Below, piece by piece: positions 1 to 8,606 of a DNA stretch of 64,000 bases; positions within the stretch are counted from its first letter, which is position 1; each line of letters opens with the position of its first letter. The translations under genes were made by a program, and so were the position numbers. The stretch is taken from the NCBI RefSeq assembly GCF_042659445.1, contig NZ_JBHSSR010000001.1; one strand, written 5' to 3'. The notes beneath the pieces were generated by a model. That model saw only the letters and a list, made by a program, of their open reading frames with translations. It did not search any database and was not told where the DNA came from. The DNA is from Macrococcoides epidermidis. GTDB taxonomy: Bacteria; Bacillota; Bacilli; Staphylococcales; Staphylococcaceae.

Positions 1-541
1 TTTTAGTGACGATACCGAGCGGTCCGTAATTTGGACTCTGGAAGGTACTCGTATTAGATGTGTGTGTTTTAGTGACGTTAGTGGCACTATGAATTTCATC
101 GTTAAATACAACTAATACGCCTTTATTTTGACTTGCTTCATGACAAGCGACTTTTATTGCAGAAATATAATTATATAATCCATCTGATCCAATTTCATTT
201 GAAGAGCGCATTGCACCAGTTAATATGACCGGAATACTTACATTCAGTGTTAAGTCCAGGAAATATGCAGTTTCTTCTAAAGTATCTGTTCCATGCGTGA
301 TCACGATACCATCATAATTCTCATTATAGATTTCCTGAATAATTTTCTTTCTAAGTTCATTCATATGTTGAATGGTGATATGTGGTGAGGGCACTTGGAA
401 AGGGTGGATTTCAGTAATATTGGCATAAGCGTCTAACTGGATATTCGACATCGGATTGACTTCGTTTGTTGTAACGTATCCTTCCGCATTTTCTGACATA
501 CTGATTGTACCACCAGTATGCATCACAAGAATATTTTTCAT
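1..541 (-). CDS. ansA: L-asparaginase, 3' end outside window
   Basis: Read on the minus strand from an ATG at 541-539 preceded by GGAGGATAAAT, the protein opens MKNILVMHTGGTIS and continues without a stop to the window edge (about 180 codons). Type I/II asparaginases hydrolyse asparagine to aspartate and ammonia with two threonines: one lies in HTGGTIS near residue 12, the other in THGTDTLEET near residue 90; both are present. A further family block, TGAMRSSNEIGSDG, follows. No signal peptide, so a cytoplasmic enzyme is expected. It is divergent from cmk across 75 bp, as in Staphylococcus. The C-terminal half lies outside the window. Family call is firm; the symbol follows Staphylococcus usage. 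Confidence 0.9.
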   Translation of the reverse strand, partial: MKNILVMHTGGTISMSENAEGYVTTNEVNPMSNIQLDAYANITEIHPFQVPSPHITIQHMNELRKKIIQEIYNENYDGIVITHGTDTLEETAYFLDLTLNVSIPVILTGAMRSSNEIGSDGLYNYISAIKVACHEASQNKGVLVVFNDEIHSATNVTKTHTSNTSTFQSPNYGPLGIVTK

Positions 542-616
542 ATTTATCCTCCAAATATACAACGTATAACTACTATGATAAAATAATTAAGATTAAACGA
601 CAAGGTAGGTAATAAG

Positions 617-1273
617 ATGAAAAAGATAAATATTGCAGTGGATGGTCCTGCTGCAGCTGGTAAAAGTACCATTGCAAAACTTGTCGCATCTGAACTTGGC
701 ATGGTTTATGTCGATACAGGTGCGATGTATCGTGCTATAACACTTGCACATTTAGCACAACCTGAAGTAGATTTTGAAACACTTGTCCAAAATATAAATT
801 TAAAAATTGTCAATGATAATGGTCAAAAAATTTATTTAAATGGAGAAGATGTTTCAGAACGCATTCGAGAAAATGATGTAACTTTAAATGTAAGTCATGT
901 TGCAAGTCAAAAAGCTGTAAGAGAGAAACTTGTGGGTATACAGCAGGAGATGACAGCCGCAAAGGGTGTTGTGATGGATGGTCGTGATATCGGTACGCAT
1001 GTTATCCCAGATGCGGAACTTAAGGTATATATGATAGCGTCTGTAACTGAACGTGCTGAAAGAAGACTAATAGACAATCAGCAACGAGGCATTGAAGCAA
1101 ATTTCGAAGATCTCGTTAAAGATATAGAACGACGTGATCATCTCGACATGACACGCGAAATTTCACCTCTAGTGAAGGCAAATGATGCGATCGAGATTGA
1201 TACAACTGGCATGACGATTGAAACGGTGAAAGATAACATCATTACATTAGCACGTGAAATTATTGAGAATTAA
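617..1273 (+). CDS. cmk: Cytidylate kinase
   Basis: Phosphorylates CMP/dCMP to the diphosphates with ATP in the cytoplasm. The P-loop GPAAAGKST lies at residues 10-18 (the Cmk form of Walker A), followed by VDTGAMYRA and the DGRDIGTHV substrate-binding block near residue 120. At 218 aa it has the normal length for the short Gram-positive form. The ATG follows AGGTAGG at good spacing. It is followed by the S1-domain gene, the conserved cmk-rpsA pair of Firmicutes. Confidence 0.96.
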   Translation: MKKINIAVDGPAAAGKSTIAKLVASELGMVYVDTGAMYRAITLAHLAQPEVDFETLVQNINLKIVNDNGQKIYLNGEDVSERIRENDVTLNVSHVASQKAVREKLVGIQQEMTAAKGVVMDGRDIGTHVIPDAELKVYMIASVTERAERRLIDNQQRGIEANFEDLVKDIERRDHLDMTREISPLVKANDAIEIDTTGMTIETVKDNIITLAREIIEN

Positions 1274-1354
1274 AGCGAATTTCTTGACTTTATCGTCAAT
1301 TTATAAGAAGTTTATTATAAGCTATAAGCTGTAAACTTTGAGGAGGCGTCCCTA

Positions 1355-2515
1355 ATGACAGAAGAATTTAACGAAAACATGATTTTAGAAATTAATGAAG
1401 GTGACAAAGTAAAAGGCACTGTTCAATCAATTGAAGAGAAACATGTTGTATTACAATTAGATGGTGCTAAATATGATGGAATCATTCCAATCAGTCAATT
1501 ATCAAGCTTACGCGTTGAGAATGCGGAAGATGTTGTAAAAGTTGGCGATGAAATTGAAGCATATGTGACTAAGATTGAAGACAAAGAAGAAGATGGTCAC
1601 TACATTTTATCTAAACGTAAATTAGATGAATCTGAATCGTTTGAAACCTTACAACAAAAGTTTGAGAATGGAGAAACTTTAGAAGCTGAAGTTAAAGAAG
1701 CTGTTAAAGGTGGATTAGTTGTAGATGTTGGTTTACGTGGATTCATCCCGGCATCATTAATTTCTACAAGCTATATTGAAGATTTCTCTGATTATGTTGG
1801 AAAAGTATTAACATTAAAAATTGAAGAATTAGATCAAGAAAAAAATAGAGTAATCTTAAATCATAAAGTGATTGAAGCTGAACAAAACAAAGCTTTAAAA
1901 TCAGAACGTCTACAAAATCTAGAAGAAGGTGCAGTGGTTGAAGGTGAAGTGCTTCGCATGACAAATTTCGGTGCTTTCGTTGATATTGGCGATGTAGATG
2001 GTTTAGTTCATATTTCTCAAATTACACATGACCATATTGATAAAGTAGAAGATGCATTATCAGTAGGTGATAAAGTAAAAGTTAAAATTTTAAGTGTTGA
2101 TCCAGAAAATGAACGTGTGTCATTATCAATTAAAGCTGCTTTACCTGGGCCATTTGAAACAATTGATGAAAAATTCAAAGTTGGAGATGTGGTTGAAGGT
2201 GAAGTAATGCGTTTAGCGAACTTCGGTGCATTTGTTGAGATTGACAAAGGTTTACAAGGTCTTGTTCATATTTCACAAATTAGCCATGAACATATCGGAA
2301 ATCCAAATGAAGTATTAGAAGCTGGTCAAAAAGTTAAAGTTAAAATCTTAGATATTAATAAAGATGAAAAACGTATTGGATTATCAATTAAAGCAACTGA
2401 AGAACAAACTGAAGACTTTGATACTTCTTATTTAAATAATCAAACTACAACGGATGAAGACGCACCAACTTTAGGTGATGTTTTCGGAGATAAATTTAAA
2501 GGTTTAAATTTATAA
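1355..2515 (+). CDS. rpsA: 30S ribosomal protein S1 homologue, four S1 domains
   Basis: Four S1 (OB-fold RNA-binding) repeats can be followed at about residues 15-85, 103-170, 190-260 and 275-345; the last two carry the near-identical signatures RMTNFGAFVDIGDVDGLVHIS and RLANFGAFVEIDKGLQGLVHIS. The acidic C-terminal tail is short. The 386-aa length fits the Firmicute S1-like protein (YpfD in B. subtilis) rather than the six-repeat proteobacterial S1. It binds mRNA or ribosomes; whether it is a stoichiometric ribosomal protein in this group is unsettled. Strong RBS GAGGAGG before the ATG; a terminator follows. Confidence 0.93.
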   Translation: MTEEFNENMILEINEGDKVKGTVQSIEEKHVVLQLDGAKYDGIIPISQLSSLRVENAEDVVKVGDEIEAYVTKIEDKEEDGHYILSKRKLDESESFETLQQKFENGETLEAEVKEAVKGGLVVDVGLRGFIPASLISTSYIEDFSDYVGKVLTLKIEELDQEKNRVILNHKVIEAEQNKALKSERLQNLEEGAVVEGEVLRMTNFGAFVDIGDVDGLVHISQITHDHIDKVEDALSVGDKVKVKILSVDPENERVSLSIKAALPGPFETIDEKFKVGDVVEGEVMRLANFGAFVEIDKGLQGLVHISQISHEHIGNPNEVLEAGQKVKVKILDINKDEKRIGLSIKATEEQTEDFDTSYLNNQTTTDEDAPTLGDVFGDKFKGLNL

Positions 2516-2527
2516 TTTAGTTTTTAC

Positions 2528-2575
2528 ATGTCGATATGTATACAGATAATACTGTATGCATATCGGCATTTTTTA
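2528..2575 (+). terminator. Rho-independent terminator after rpsA
   Basis: Imperfect 18-bp inverted repeat (arms 2528-2545 and 2552-2569, 6-nt loop) followed immediately by a run of T. It lies 12 bases after the rpsA stop codon. Confidence 0.8.
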
Positions 2576-2582
2576 TATCGAT

Positions 2583-2610
2583 TTGATAAACACACTTTCT
2601 GTGTTAAAAT
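2583..2610 (+). promoter_or_regulatory. Sigma-A promoter for der
   Basis: TTGATA at 2583-2588, 16-bp spacer, TAAAAT at 2605-2610, with an extended -10 TG at 2602-2603. It sits between the rpsA terminator and der, so der-gpsA probably form their own transcription unit. Confidence 0.6.
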
Positions 2611-2642
2611 AGAACAGATATTATTTGAGAGGAAGAACAAAA

Positions 2643-3953
2643 TTGACAAAACCAACAATAGCGATTGTAGGCCGAGCGAATGTCGGCAAATCTACAATCT
2701 TCAATAGGATTATAGGAGAGCGTGTCTCAATCGTAGAAGATACGCCGGGGATTACGAGAGATAGAATATATTCAAGTGGTGAATGGTTAACACATGAATT
2801 CAATATCATTGATACTGGTGGTATAGAACTTGGCGATGAACCTTTTCAGGAACAAATTCGTGCGCAGGCAGAGATTGCCATTGATGAAGCAGATGTCATT
2901 ATTTTTATGGTTAATGGTCGTGACGGCATTACGATTGAAGATGAATTTGTAGCGAAATTATTATTCAAATCAAGTAAACCAGTCGTACTTGCAGTGAATA
3001 AAATTGATAATCCAGAAATGCGTACTGATATTTATGAGTTTTATTCTTTAGGATTTGGAGAACCTTTCCCGATTTCTGGTTCACACGGATTAGGAATTGG
3101 TGATTTACTGGATGAAGCTAGTAAACATTTCCCTGAACAACCTGAAGAGGAATATGATGATAATGTCATTAAATTCTCTTTAATTGGTCGTCCAAATGTA
3201 GGTAAATCTAGTTTAATAAATGCAATATTAGGTGAAGAACGTGTAATCGTGTCACCTATTGCAGGAACAACAAGGGATGCAATTGACACGGTTTATACAT
3301 TTGAAGATCAGGAATACGTTATGATTGACACTGCTGGTATGCGTAAAAAAGGTAAAGTATATGAAACGACTGAACGTTATTCTGTATTACGTGCATTAAA
3401 GGCAATCGAAAGATCAAATGTTGTATTAGTAGTGCTTGATGCTGATACTGGAATTATCGAACAGGATAAGAAAATTGCAGGTTATGCACATGAAGCGGGG
3501 AAAGCAGTAGTCATTGTTGTAAATAAATGGGATACAGTTGAAAAAGATTCTAAAACGATGAAGAAATTTGAAGATAAAGTGAGAGAGAACTTCCAATTTT
3601 TAGATTATGCGCGTATTGCGTTCGTTTCTGCACTTGAAGGTAAACGATTAAAAACATTATTCCCATTCATCAATGAAGCAGGTGAAAATCACCGTAAACG
3701 TGTTCAAAGTAGTACTTTAAATGAAGTTATAACAGATGCTGTTGCGATGAATCCAACGCCAACACATAATGGCAGTCGATTAAATATATTCTATTCAACA
3801 CAAGTTGCTATCGAACCACCGACATTTGTTGTTTTTGTAAATGATGTAGAAATGATGCATTTCTCATATAAACGATTCCTTGAAAATAGAATAAGAGCAG
3901 CATTTGGATTTGAGGGCACACCAGTTCATATTATTGCCCGCAAACGAAACTAA
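2643..3953 (+). CDS. der: Ribosome-assembly GTPase Der (EngA)
   Basis: Tandem-GTPase protein required for 50S maturation. First G domain: GRANVGKST at residues 10-18, DTPG, NKID; second: GRPNVGKSS near residue 180, DTAG, NKWD; a C-terminal KH-like domain ends HIIARKRN. I choose the TTG at 2643 as start, because the GAGAGGA Shine-Dalgarno (2628-2634) sits 8 nt before it and the resulting 436 aa equals the usual Staphylococcus length; the upstream in-frame TTG at 2625 overlaps that RBS. The first P-loop has Ala where most Der proteins have Pro (GRPNVGKS), probably harmless. Followed by gpsA, as in B. subtilis. Confidence 0.95.
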   Translation: MTKPTIAIVGRANVGKSTIFNRIIGERVSIVEDTPGITRDRIYSSGEWLTHEFNIIDTGGIELGDEPFQEQIRAQAEIAIDEADVIIFMVNGRDGITIEDEFVAKLLFKSSKPVVLAVNKIDNPEMRTDIYEFYSLGFGEPFPISGSHGLGIGDLLDEASKHFPEQPEEEYDDNVIKFSLIGRPNVGKSSLINAILGEERVIVSPIAGTTRDAIDTVYTFEDQEYVMIDTAGMRKKGKVYETTERYSVLRALKAIERSNVVLVVLDADTGIIEQDKKIAGYAHEAGKAVVIVVNKWDTVEKDSKTMKKFEDKVRENFQFLDYARIAFVSALEGKRLKTLFPFINEAGENHRKRVQSSTLNEVITDAVAMNPTPTHNGSRLNIFYSTQVAIEPPTFVVFVNDVEMMHFSYKRFLENRIRAAFGFEGTPVHIIARKRN

Positions 3954-3965
3954 GGGGTGTAATTA

Positions 3966-4964
3966 ATGACAAACGTTTCTGTAATTGGTACCGGAAGCTG
4001 GGGTACTGCACTAGCAAATGTCCTCGCTGATAACGGTCATAATTGTCTGATGTGGGGTAAAACTGAAGCGACAATTAATGAATTAAATGAACAACATACG
4101 AATCATAAATATTTACCTGCGGCACAATTGAATAAATCTTTAAAAGCAACAACTAATTTGAAACAAGCAGTGCGACATGCTGAAATATTAATTTTGGCTG
4201 TTCCGACAAAAGCGATACGTTCTGTAACGATTCAAATCAATGATGTAAGTGAAGCGCCAAAAATAATCATACATGTTTCCAAGGGAATCGAACCTTTAAC
4301 TTTTAAACGTATCTCTGAAATGATTGAAGAGGAAATGGATACTGCGCTATTAAAAGGTGTAGGTGTATTAAGTGGGCCTAGTCATGCGGAGGAAGTAGCT
4401 ATAAAACAACCAACAACGGTAGCAGTTGCATCAAAAGATATATCTGTTGCTCGAATCGCACAGGATTTATTTATGAATGAATATTTCAGAGTCTACACTA
4501 ATGATGATTTGATCGGTGTAGAAATCGGCGGTGCCTTAAAAAATATTATTGCATTAGCAGCAGGTATTACAGATGGTTTAGGTTATGGTGATAATGCTAA
4601 AGCTGCACTTATGACACGTGGTTTAGCTGAAATTACGAGACTTGGTACTAAGATGGGTGCAGATCCAATGACATTTTTAGGTTTAGCCGGAATTGGAGAT
4701 TTAATTGTAACGTGTACATCAGTACATTCACGTAACTGGAAGTGTGGGAACATGCTTGGTAAAGGAGCAACGTTAGATGAGGCATTAGCTCAGATGGGGA
4801 TGGTTGTTGAAGGTGTTAGAACTACGGATGCAGCTTACGAAATGTCTAAAGCCTTTAATGTTGAAATGCCGATAACTTCTGCGCTCTATAAATTATTATT
4901 TGAAGGATTAGATGTTAATACTGGTGTCATGGAACTCATGAGCCGAGAAAAAAAGAATGAATAG
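3966..4964 (+). CDS. gpsA: Glycerol-3-phosphate dehydrogenase [NAD(P)+]
   Basis: Reduces dihydroxyacetone phosphate to sn-glycerol-3-phosphate, the backbone for phospholipids. N-terminal Rossmann motif GTGSWGTALA at residues 8-17; the catalytic-lysine block GGALKNIIALAAGI near residue 190; GIGDLIVTC further on. 332 aa is normal. Begins 12 bases after der with RBS AGGGGTG, so it is likely cotranscribed with der. Confidence 0.96.
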   Translation: MTNVSVIGTGSWGTALANVLADNGHNCLMWGKTEATINELNEQHTNHKYLPAAQLNKSLKATTNLKQAVRHAEILILAVPTKAIRSVTIQINDVSEAPKIIIHVSKGIEPLTFKRISEMIEEEMDTALLKGVGVLSGPSHAEEVAIKQPTTVAVASKDISVARIAQDLFMNEYFRVYTNDDLIGVEIGGALKNIIALAAGITDGLGYGDNAKAALMTRGLAEITRLGTKMGADPMTFLGLAGIGDLIVTCTSVHSRNWKCGNMLGKGATLDEALAQMGMVVEGVRTTDAAYEMSKAFNVEMPITSALYKLLFEGLDVNTGVMELMSREKKNE

Positions 4965-4973
4965 AGGGAAATT

Positions 4974-5180
4974 ATGTTCAATATATCTAAAATGGACCTA
5001 ATGTGGGTTTCTTTTTATTCATTAGGCCTTATGTTACTTGCTATGATGTTAATTTACGTAGCGCGTTTTAAAGTAAAAAATAAAATTTTAAATGTAATTG
5101 TTACCGGCTTAGCTTATATTGCGCTCATTATAAGTGCATTACTCATGTTTGTTGTGTTAGGTGGGTCGAGCCATGGGTAA
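4974..5180 (+). CDS. YphE-like small membrane protein (DUF2768)
   Basis: 68 aa with two hydrophobic segments (about residues 10-28 and 38-62) and almost no soluble part, so an integral membrane protein. Size, composition and position directly after gpsA match B. subtilis yphE (DUF2768), of unknown function. It overlaps the next gene by 8 bases, suggesting translational coupling. RBS GAGGG precedes the ATG. The family assignment rests mainly on synteny. Confidence 0.75.
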   Translation: MFNISKMDLMWVSFYSLGLMLLAMMLIYVARFKVKNKILNVIVTGLAYIALIISALLMFVVLGGSSHG

Positions 5181-5886
5181 AAGAATTATTGGATTATTGC
5201 TTGTAGTATCATTTATCTTATCAGGTTGTATGTATCCGAAAGAAGAACTTGCTCAAAATCAAGTAGCGCCTGAAGATCAGTTAAAAATGGTACAAAGTGC
5301 TGTCGATAGCTATCAAAAAGATAGTGGAGGTTTATTACCAATTAAAGAACGAGATATGTCCTACGAAATTTACTTAAAACATCCTGTAGACTTTGAAAAA
5401 TTAAAACCAAAATATTTATCTCAGTTACCAGGAAGTTCTTTTGAAATGGGAGGCTACTATCAATACGTTTTAATGGATGTAGAAAAAAATCCTACTGTTA
5501 AATTAATCGACTTAAGAACTTCTGAAGCTTTGAAAAATTTAAGGATACGACTTGAGACAAAATCAGATATGCTCGCTTTAGGCAAAAAAATTGGACCAAA
5601 CCTTTATAAGATAGACTATAAAAAATATGGACTAAAAAAGTATCCGACAGTAAAAAGTCCATATAGTGATGAAAGTCTACCGATATATATTAATGGTGGT
5701 AATGAATTTAAAATCGATTATACGATTGATCTTGGTAAAAAGATTAATGAAAATCATCTTAAGTTAAAGAAAGGTACAGATATCAGATACATTCTTTACA
5801 AAGATTCTCCAGTATTACCAGCATATTCTGTTCCATATACAATAAATGAGAAAAATGAACCAATTTTCAGAACAGTACAGCATTAA
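5173..5886 (+). CDS. YphF-like lipoprotein
   Basis: N-terminus is a type II signal peptide: MGKR, a hydrophobic core, then lipobox LSGC with the lipidated cysteine near residue 19; the protein should be membrane-anchored outside the cell. The rest (about 237 aa total) is Lys-rich with no catalytic motif I recognise. Position and length match B. subtilis YphF. I choose ATG 5173 over the in-frame GTG at 5161, because AGGTGGG at 5158-5164 serves as its RBS. Function unknown. Confidence 0.78.
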   Translation: MGKRIIGLLLVVSFILSGCMYPKEELAQNQVAPEDQLKMVQSAVDSYQKDSGGLLPIKERDMSYEIYLKHPVDFEKLKPKYLSQLPGSSFEMGGYYQYVLMDVEKNPTVKLIDLRTSEALKNLRIRLETKSDMLALGKKIGPNLYKIDYKKYGLKKYPTVKSPYSDESLPIYINGGNEFKIDYTIDLGKKINENHLKLKKGTDIRYILYKDSPVLPAYSVPYTINEKNEPIFRTVQH

Positions 5887-5920
5887 AATGAAAAATTTAT
5901 TCATTTTTTTGTATTAATCG

Positions 5921-5950
5921 TTGCAGTGACAACGTTTATTATGTTAAAGT
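5921..5950 (+). promoter_or_regulatory. Possible promoter of hup
   Basis: TTGCAG at 5921-5926 and TAAAGT at 5945-5950, 18 bp apart, with a TG one base upstream of the -10. The -10 is poor; the position upstream of the strong hup RBS is the main support. Confidence 0.33.
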
Positions 5951-6006
5951 CATTACAGAATGATACTTTCGTATCATTTACATAACCTTTGGGGAGGTGA
6001 ATTGAC

Positions 6007-6279
6007 GTGAATAAAACAGACTTAATCAATGCGGTTTCAGAAAGTGCTAACTTAACTAAAAAAGAAGCAGGTTTAGCTGTTGATGCTGTTTTTGAATCAA
6101 TTCAAAAATCATTATCAAATGGTGAGAAAGTACAATTAATCGGTTTTGGTAACTTTGAAGTTCGTGAACGTGCTGCTCGTAAGGGTCGTAACCCACAAAC
6201 AGGTAAAGAAATCGATATTCCAGCTAGTAAAGTCCCAGCATTTAAAGCTGGTAAAGCATTAAAAGACGCAGTTAAATAA
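6007..6279 (+). CDS. hup: DNA-binding protein HU
   Basis: 90-aa histone-like protein that bends and compacts DNA as a dimer. Starts MNKTDLINAV; shows the GFGNFEVRERAARKGRNPQTG arm region with the RNPQTGKEI tip and the C-terminal PAFKAGKALKDAV. Start is a GTG at 6007 behind GGGGAGGTGA, a very strong RBS as expected for an abundant protein. A terminator follows at once, so it is probably monocistronic. Confidence 0.97.
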   Translation: MNKTDLINAVSESANLTKKEAGLAVDAVFESIQKSLSNGEKVQLIGFGNFEVRERAARKGRNPQTGKEIDIPASKVPAFKAGKALKDAVK

Positions 6280-6288
6280 TTGTGTTAT

Positions 6289-6318
6289 AAAAAGCCCGAA
6301 TAGGGCTTTTTATTTTTT
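6289..6318 (+). terminator. Terminator after hup
   Basis: Stem AAAAGCCC (6290-6297) pairing with GGGCTTTT (6303-6310), 5-nt loop, then a T-rich run. Confidence 0.9.
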
Positions 6319-6335
6319 TCCTAATCGGTTTAATC

Positions 6336-6366
6336 TTGTTTAAATTTTCTAATATTAAGTTATAAT
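6336..6366 (+). promoter_or_regulatory. Promoter of the hepS-menG-hepT operon
   Basis: Consensus TATAAT at 6361-6366; a TTGTTT at 6336-6341 gives a 19-bp spacer, longer than ideal. It lies 31 bases before the hepS start and after the hup terminator. Confidence 0.5.
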
Positions 6367-6397
6367 AGAAAAAGAATAAACGATAGAGGTAAAGACG

Positions 6398-6793
6398 ATG
6401 AGCTTTTATGAAAGATTCCTAAACGATATTGACCAATTAAAGAAGCGATATCCCTTTTTCGAAATGATACAAGTCAACCAGGATATATTAGCACAAACGA
6501 AATTGTTAGATCTTGATGATCAGACGAAATGTGCGATACTTGCGATTGACACAAGTATGCGCATGCAGGATATGGTGGATGATAGCAATAAAGATCGATA
6601 TGTGCTCTCAACCGATTTATTAAGTGCATTATTCTATCGTTATTTAGCATCACCTTTCCAACAAACGCAATATCAGGTACTTACTGAATGTGTTGCAAGA
6701 CAAAATGAACTTAAGCAACAATATTCGCAGTCAAATGATCCTACAGTGAAAGAAAAAATCGATAATATTTTTGTAATGCCTTTTATGGCTTAA
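6398..6793 (+). CDS. hepS: Heptaprenyl diphosphate synthase component I, short form
   Basis: Regulatory partner of HepT; the heterodimer makes the C35 side chain of menaquinone-7. Only weak family features are visible: the block YVLSTDLLSALFYRYLA around residue 67 resembles the GDYYSALYY-LLA segment of HepS proteins. At 131 aa it is shorter than HepS proteins I recall (about 190-250 aa), the missing part being C-terminal. Context is decisive: it directly precedes menG and hepT exactly as in B. subtilis. It could instead be a degraded copy, but the frame is clean and it has its own promoter and RBS. Confidence 0.75.
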   Translation: MSFYERFLNDIDQLKKRYPFFEMIQVNQDILAQTKLLDLDDQTKCAILAIDTSMRMQDMVDDSNKDRYVLSTDLLSALFYRYLASPFQQTQYQVLTECVARQNELKQQYSQSNDPTVKEKIDNIFVMPFMA

Positions 6794-6821
6794 CTATACA
6801 TAGATGAAAGTGGTGGCTTAA

Positions 6822-7541
6822 ATGTCAAAACCAATGACAAGCGAAGAAAAAACTGAAATGGTACATAACGTCTTTCAAAACGTTTCAACAAAATATGATA
6901 AATTAAATGACATTATTAGTTTCAATCAACATAAAGCTTGGCGTAAATATACGATGAAGCAAATGAAAGTAAAAAAAGGGTCGAAAGCTTTAGATGTTTG
7001 TTGCGGTACAGGTGACTGGACGATACAGATGGCTAATGCGGTTGGACCAGACGGTCACGTAACCGGGCTTGATTTTAGTGAGAATATGCTGGAAGTAGCG
7101 AAGAAGAAAGTAAAGGGCTATGACAATATAGAACTAATTCATGGTAATGCGATGGATATGCCTTTTGAAGATAATCAATTTGATTATGTAACCATTGGAT
7201 TTGGTTTAAGAAACTTACCGGACTTTGAAAAAGGATTGGCAGAAATTTATCGTGTCTTAAAACCAGGTGGCATGATTGTGATTTTAGAAACAAGTCATCC
7301 AACCATGCCTGTTTTTAAAGAAGGATATACATTGTATTTCAAATACGTTATGCCATTGTTCGGAAAAGTATTTGCAAAATCAATGAAAGAATATAGCTGG
7401 TTACAACAATCAGCTTTTGATTTCCCAGATAAATATACATTAGCAAAATTAATGGCAGGTGTGGGTTTTACCCATATTAAATTTAAAGGATTTACTGGTG
7501 GCGTAAGTGCGATGCATAAAGCTTACAAACCTAAGAAATAA
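6822..7541 (+). CDS. menG: Demethylmenaquinone methyltransferase
   Basis: Final step of menaquinone synthesis, SAM-dependent C-methylation of demethylmenaquinone. Class I methyltransferase with motif I ALDVCCGTGDWT near residue 55, GNAMDMPF, and the UbiE/MenG signature GFGLRNLPD near residue 122; ends GGVSAMHKAYKP, typical for the family. 239 aa is normal. Middle gene of hepS-menG-hepT. Confidence 0.95.
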   Translation: MSKPMTSEEKTEMVHNVFQNVSTKYDKLNDIISFNQHKAWRKYTMKQMKVKKGSKALDVCCGTGDWTIQMANAVGPDGHVTGLDFSENMLEVAKKKVKGYDNIELIHGNAMDMPFEDNQFDYVTIGFGLRNLPDFEKGLAEIYRVLKPGGMIVILETSHPTMPVFKEGYTLYFKYVMPLFGKVFAKSMKEYSWLQQSAFDFPDKYTLAKLMAGVGFTHIKFKGFTGGVSAMHKAYKPKK

Positions 7542-7562
7542 TAAAAGAAATGGATGGTTGCA

Positions 7563-8534
7563 ATGAGTTATAAGTCATATTTAAAACCACATATCACAAG
7601 AGTTGAAGCACATTTAAATCGAGTTATCCATAGCAACTCAAATGTGATACAACAGGCAAGTATGCATACATTGCAATCAGGTGGCAAACGCGTCAGACCG
7701 ATGTTTGTCTTACTAACGGGTCTGATGGGTGATGATAAATATTATGAAAATCTATTAAATACTGCTGTAAGCTTAGAATTAATTCATATGGCAAGTTTAG
7801 TTCATGATGACTATATTGACAATAGTGATAAACGTCGCGGCGTAATGAGTGTGCATACTGCATTTGATAAAGATATTGCACTTCGAACAGGTCACTTTTT
7901 ACTGGCAAAAGCATTAACAAATATTAGTGATATTAATCAAACAGATTTTCATAAAGTATTTAGTCAGACCATTCTGGAAGTATGTTTCGGAGAGTTTGAT
8001 CAGATGGCAGATCGATTCCAATATCCAATATCATTTACACAATATTTACGTCGTATTAATCGTAAAACTGCGATATTAATTGAAGCCAGTTGTGTACTTG
8101 GTGCGATAAGTACTTATGTTGAACGATCATCATTATTTCATATTCGCAAATTTGGGCATTATATCGGCATGAGCTATCAGATTATAGATGATATGTTGGA
8201 TTATACAAGTGATGAAATAACATTAGGTAAGCCAGTTGCTAGCGATATTCGTAACGGACATATCACATATCCATTAATGGCAGCTATAAATAATAAAGAT
8301 AATCCTGAAAGATTAAAGTTAGAACAAATTATCATCAATCTGGAAAATAAACAAAACGAAGCGATATTTGAATTCATTATCATCAATGTTAGAACTTATG
8401 GCATTGAAGCTACGAAACGCTTAAGTAAACAGTATGCGGAGAAAGCAAAATATCATTTAAATCAATTACCAGATAGCGAAGAAAAAAAGCATCTTCTGGA
8501 AATACATGAAAAAATGCTTTACCGTGTATATTAG
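7563..8534 (+). CDS. hepT: Heptaprenyl diphosphate synthase component II
   Basis: Catalytic prenyltransferase subunit adding isopentenyl units to an allylic diphosphate. First Asp-rich motif DDYID (within LVHDDYIDNSDKRRG, near residue 80) and second DDMLD (QIIDDMLDY, near residue 205) are intact, as is GGKRVRP. I use ATG 7563 (MSYKSY, 323 aa); an in-frame ATG at 7554 would add three residues and has no better RBS. With hepS and menG it supplies menaquinone to the respiratory chain encoded at 15-17 kb. Confidence 0.94.
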   Translation: MSYKSYLKPHITRVEAHLNRVIHSNSNVIQQASMHTLQSGGKRVRPMFVLLTGLMGDDKYYENLLNTAVSLELIHMASLVHDDYIDNSDKRRGVMSVHTAFDKDIALRTGHFLLAKALTNISDINQTDFHKVFSQTILEVCFGEFDQMADRFQYPISFTQYLRRINRKTAILIEASCVLGAISTYVERSSLFHIRKFGHYIGMSYQIIDDMLDYTSDEITLGKPVASDIRNGHITYPLMAAINNKDNPERLKLEQIIINLENKQNEAIFEFIIINVRTYGIEATKRLSKQYAEKAKYHLNQLPDSEEKKHLLEIHEKMLYRVY

Positions 8535-8537
8535 GAA

Positions 8538-8566
8538 TTGAAAGAAATCGCTTACAATGATAAAAT
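8538..8566 (+). promoter_or_regulatory. Promoter of ndk
   Basis: TTGAAA (8538-8543), 17-bp spacer, TAAAAT (8561-8566), just after the hepT stop. The spacer contains AGAAATCGCTTACA, which differs from the CcpA cre consensus at two positions; I regard that as suggestive only. Confidence 0.6.
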
Positions 8567-8606
8567 ATTCTAGGCTACACAAAAAACAATGAGGTAGGGA
8601 TAAATA

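Noticed and set aside
2643..2700. First Der P-loop GRANVGKS seen as a defect
   Set aside because: The Pro-to-Ala change is outside the invariant GxxxxGK[ST] positions, so function is not in doubt.
5886..5912. Terminator after the YphF-like gene
   Set aside because: Only a weak AT-only hairpin (AATGAA/TTCATT) before T residues; too weak to call.
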